DNA of 62,706 nucleotides from Clostridia bacterium (GTDB taxonomy: Bacteria > Bacillota > Clostridia > Christensenellales > Aristaeellaceae), in NCBI GenBank assembly GCA_017447185.1, contig JAFSOC010000034.1:1-62706 (forward strand), read 5' to 3'. Shown piece after piece: positions 62,653-62,706 of the stretch. The notes beneath the pieces are model-generated. The model searched no databases. It was given only the letters and a program-made list of their open reading frames with translations, and was not told the DNA's origin. Both the position numbers and the translations under genes were made by a program. The stretch's first letter is position 1. Each line of letters starts with the position of its first letter.

Positions 62653-62706
62653 GCCGTTGGACTAAACCGCCCACGCGACAAGTATGGGAAAAGTAAAAGT
62701 CACAAC

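Overview
The window looks like a chromosomal segment of a fairly GC-rich, Gram-positive-type Clostridia (Bacillota) bacterium, probably an uncultured gut or rumen lineage. The evidence is RNase Y, an AddA-type helicase-nuclease, a RecF/DnaN pair, canonical parS sites, LytTR/DUF3021 regulatory pairs, strong AGGAGG ribosome binding sites, TTGACA-17-TATAAT promoters, and many exported proteins with zinc-ribbon, SH3, Big2 or TPTPTP-linker architectures. The species call is an inference; the phylum-level call is fairly safe. No rRNA, tRNA, CRISPR array, transposase or prophage was found.

Layout. 0.2-6.7 kb (mostly minus strand): zinc-ribbon protein, LexA-like repressor, WYL regulator, a cytidylyltransferase-PEP mutase fusion with a 49-aa upstream ORF, asnS and an exported protein. 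6.8-8.7 kb: a promoter, hairpin-rich RNA and terminator ahead of rny. 8.7-15.3 kb: exported Asn/Thr- and Pro-rich protein, a membrane repeat protein, an acyltransferase disrupted and extended by dispersed repeats, and an AraC regulator. 15.4-30.7 kb: leuS, an SH3/peptidoglycan-binding exported protein, radA, a heterodimeric ABC exporter, gap, a sugar-isomerase-like protein, a phosphodiesterase and an MBL-fold hydrolase.

30.7-39 kb appears to be the replication-origin region. dnaN-recF-addA run leftwards. Two perfect parS sites lie at 33.6 and 34.4 kb, one of them inside addA. Upstream of dnaN there is an AT-rich tract, a TAG-TAG-TAG run, a GC-rich spacer and a set of DnaA-like boxes, in the order known for the Bacillus basal unwinding system. 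dnaA itself is not there; pgsA and rimO occupy its usual place. Two further DnaA-box clusters lie at 30.7 and 31.7 kb. polA is transcribed rightwards from 39 kb.

41.7-62.7 kb is accessory-like. It holds a stand-alone FakA-like C-terminal domain, an XRE/S24 regulator, DUF1015, a split chromate-type transporter, exported proteins (two with a cystatin-like QVVAG domain), a five-gene exported-protein operon, an FHA-ABC transporter, and two paralogous LytTR-DUF3021 modules.

The most interesting system is the LytTR regulon. Four promoters carry LytTR-type 9-bp direct repeats with an exact 21-bp period, placed 34-35 nt upstream of a -10 element. All four lead into genes for exported proteins. Together with the two LytTR-DUF3021 modules this predicts a local self-contained regulon for cell-surface and secreted proteins, including putative protease inhibitors.
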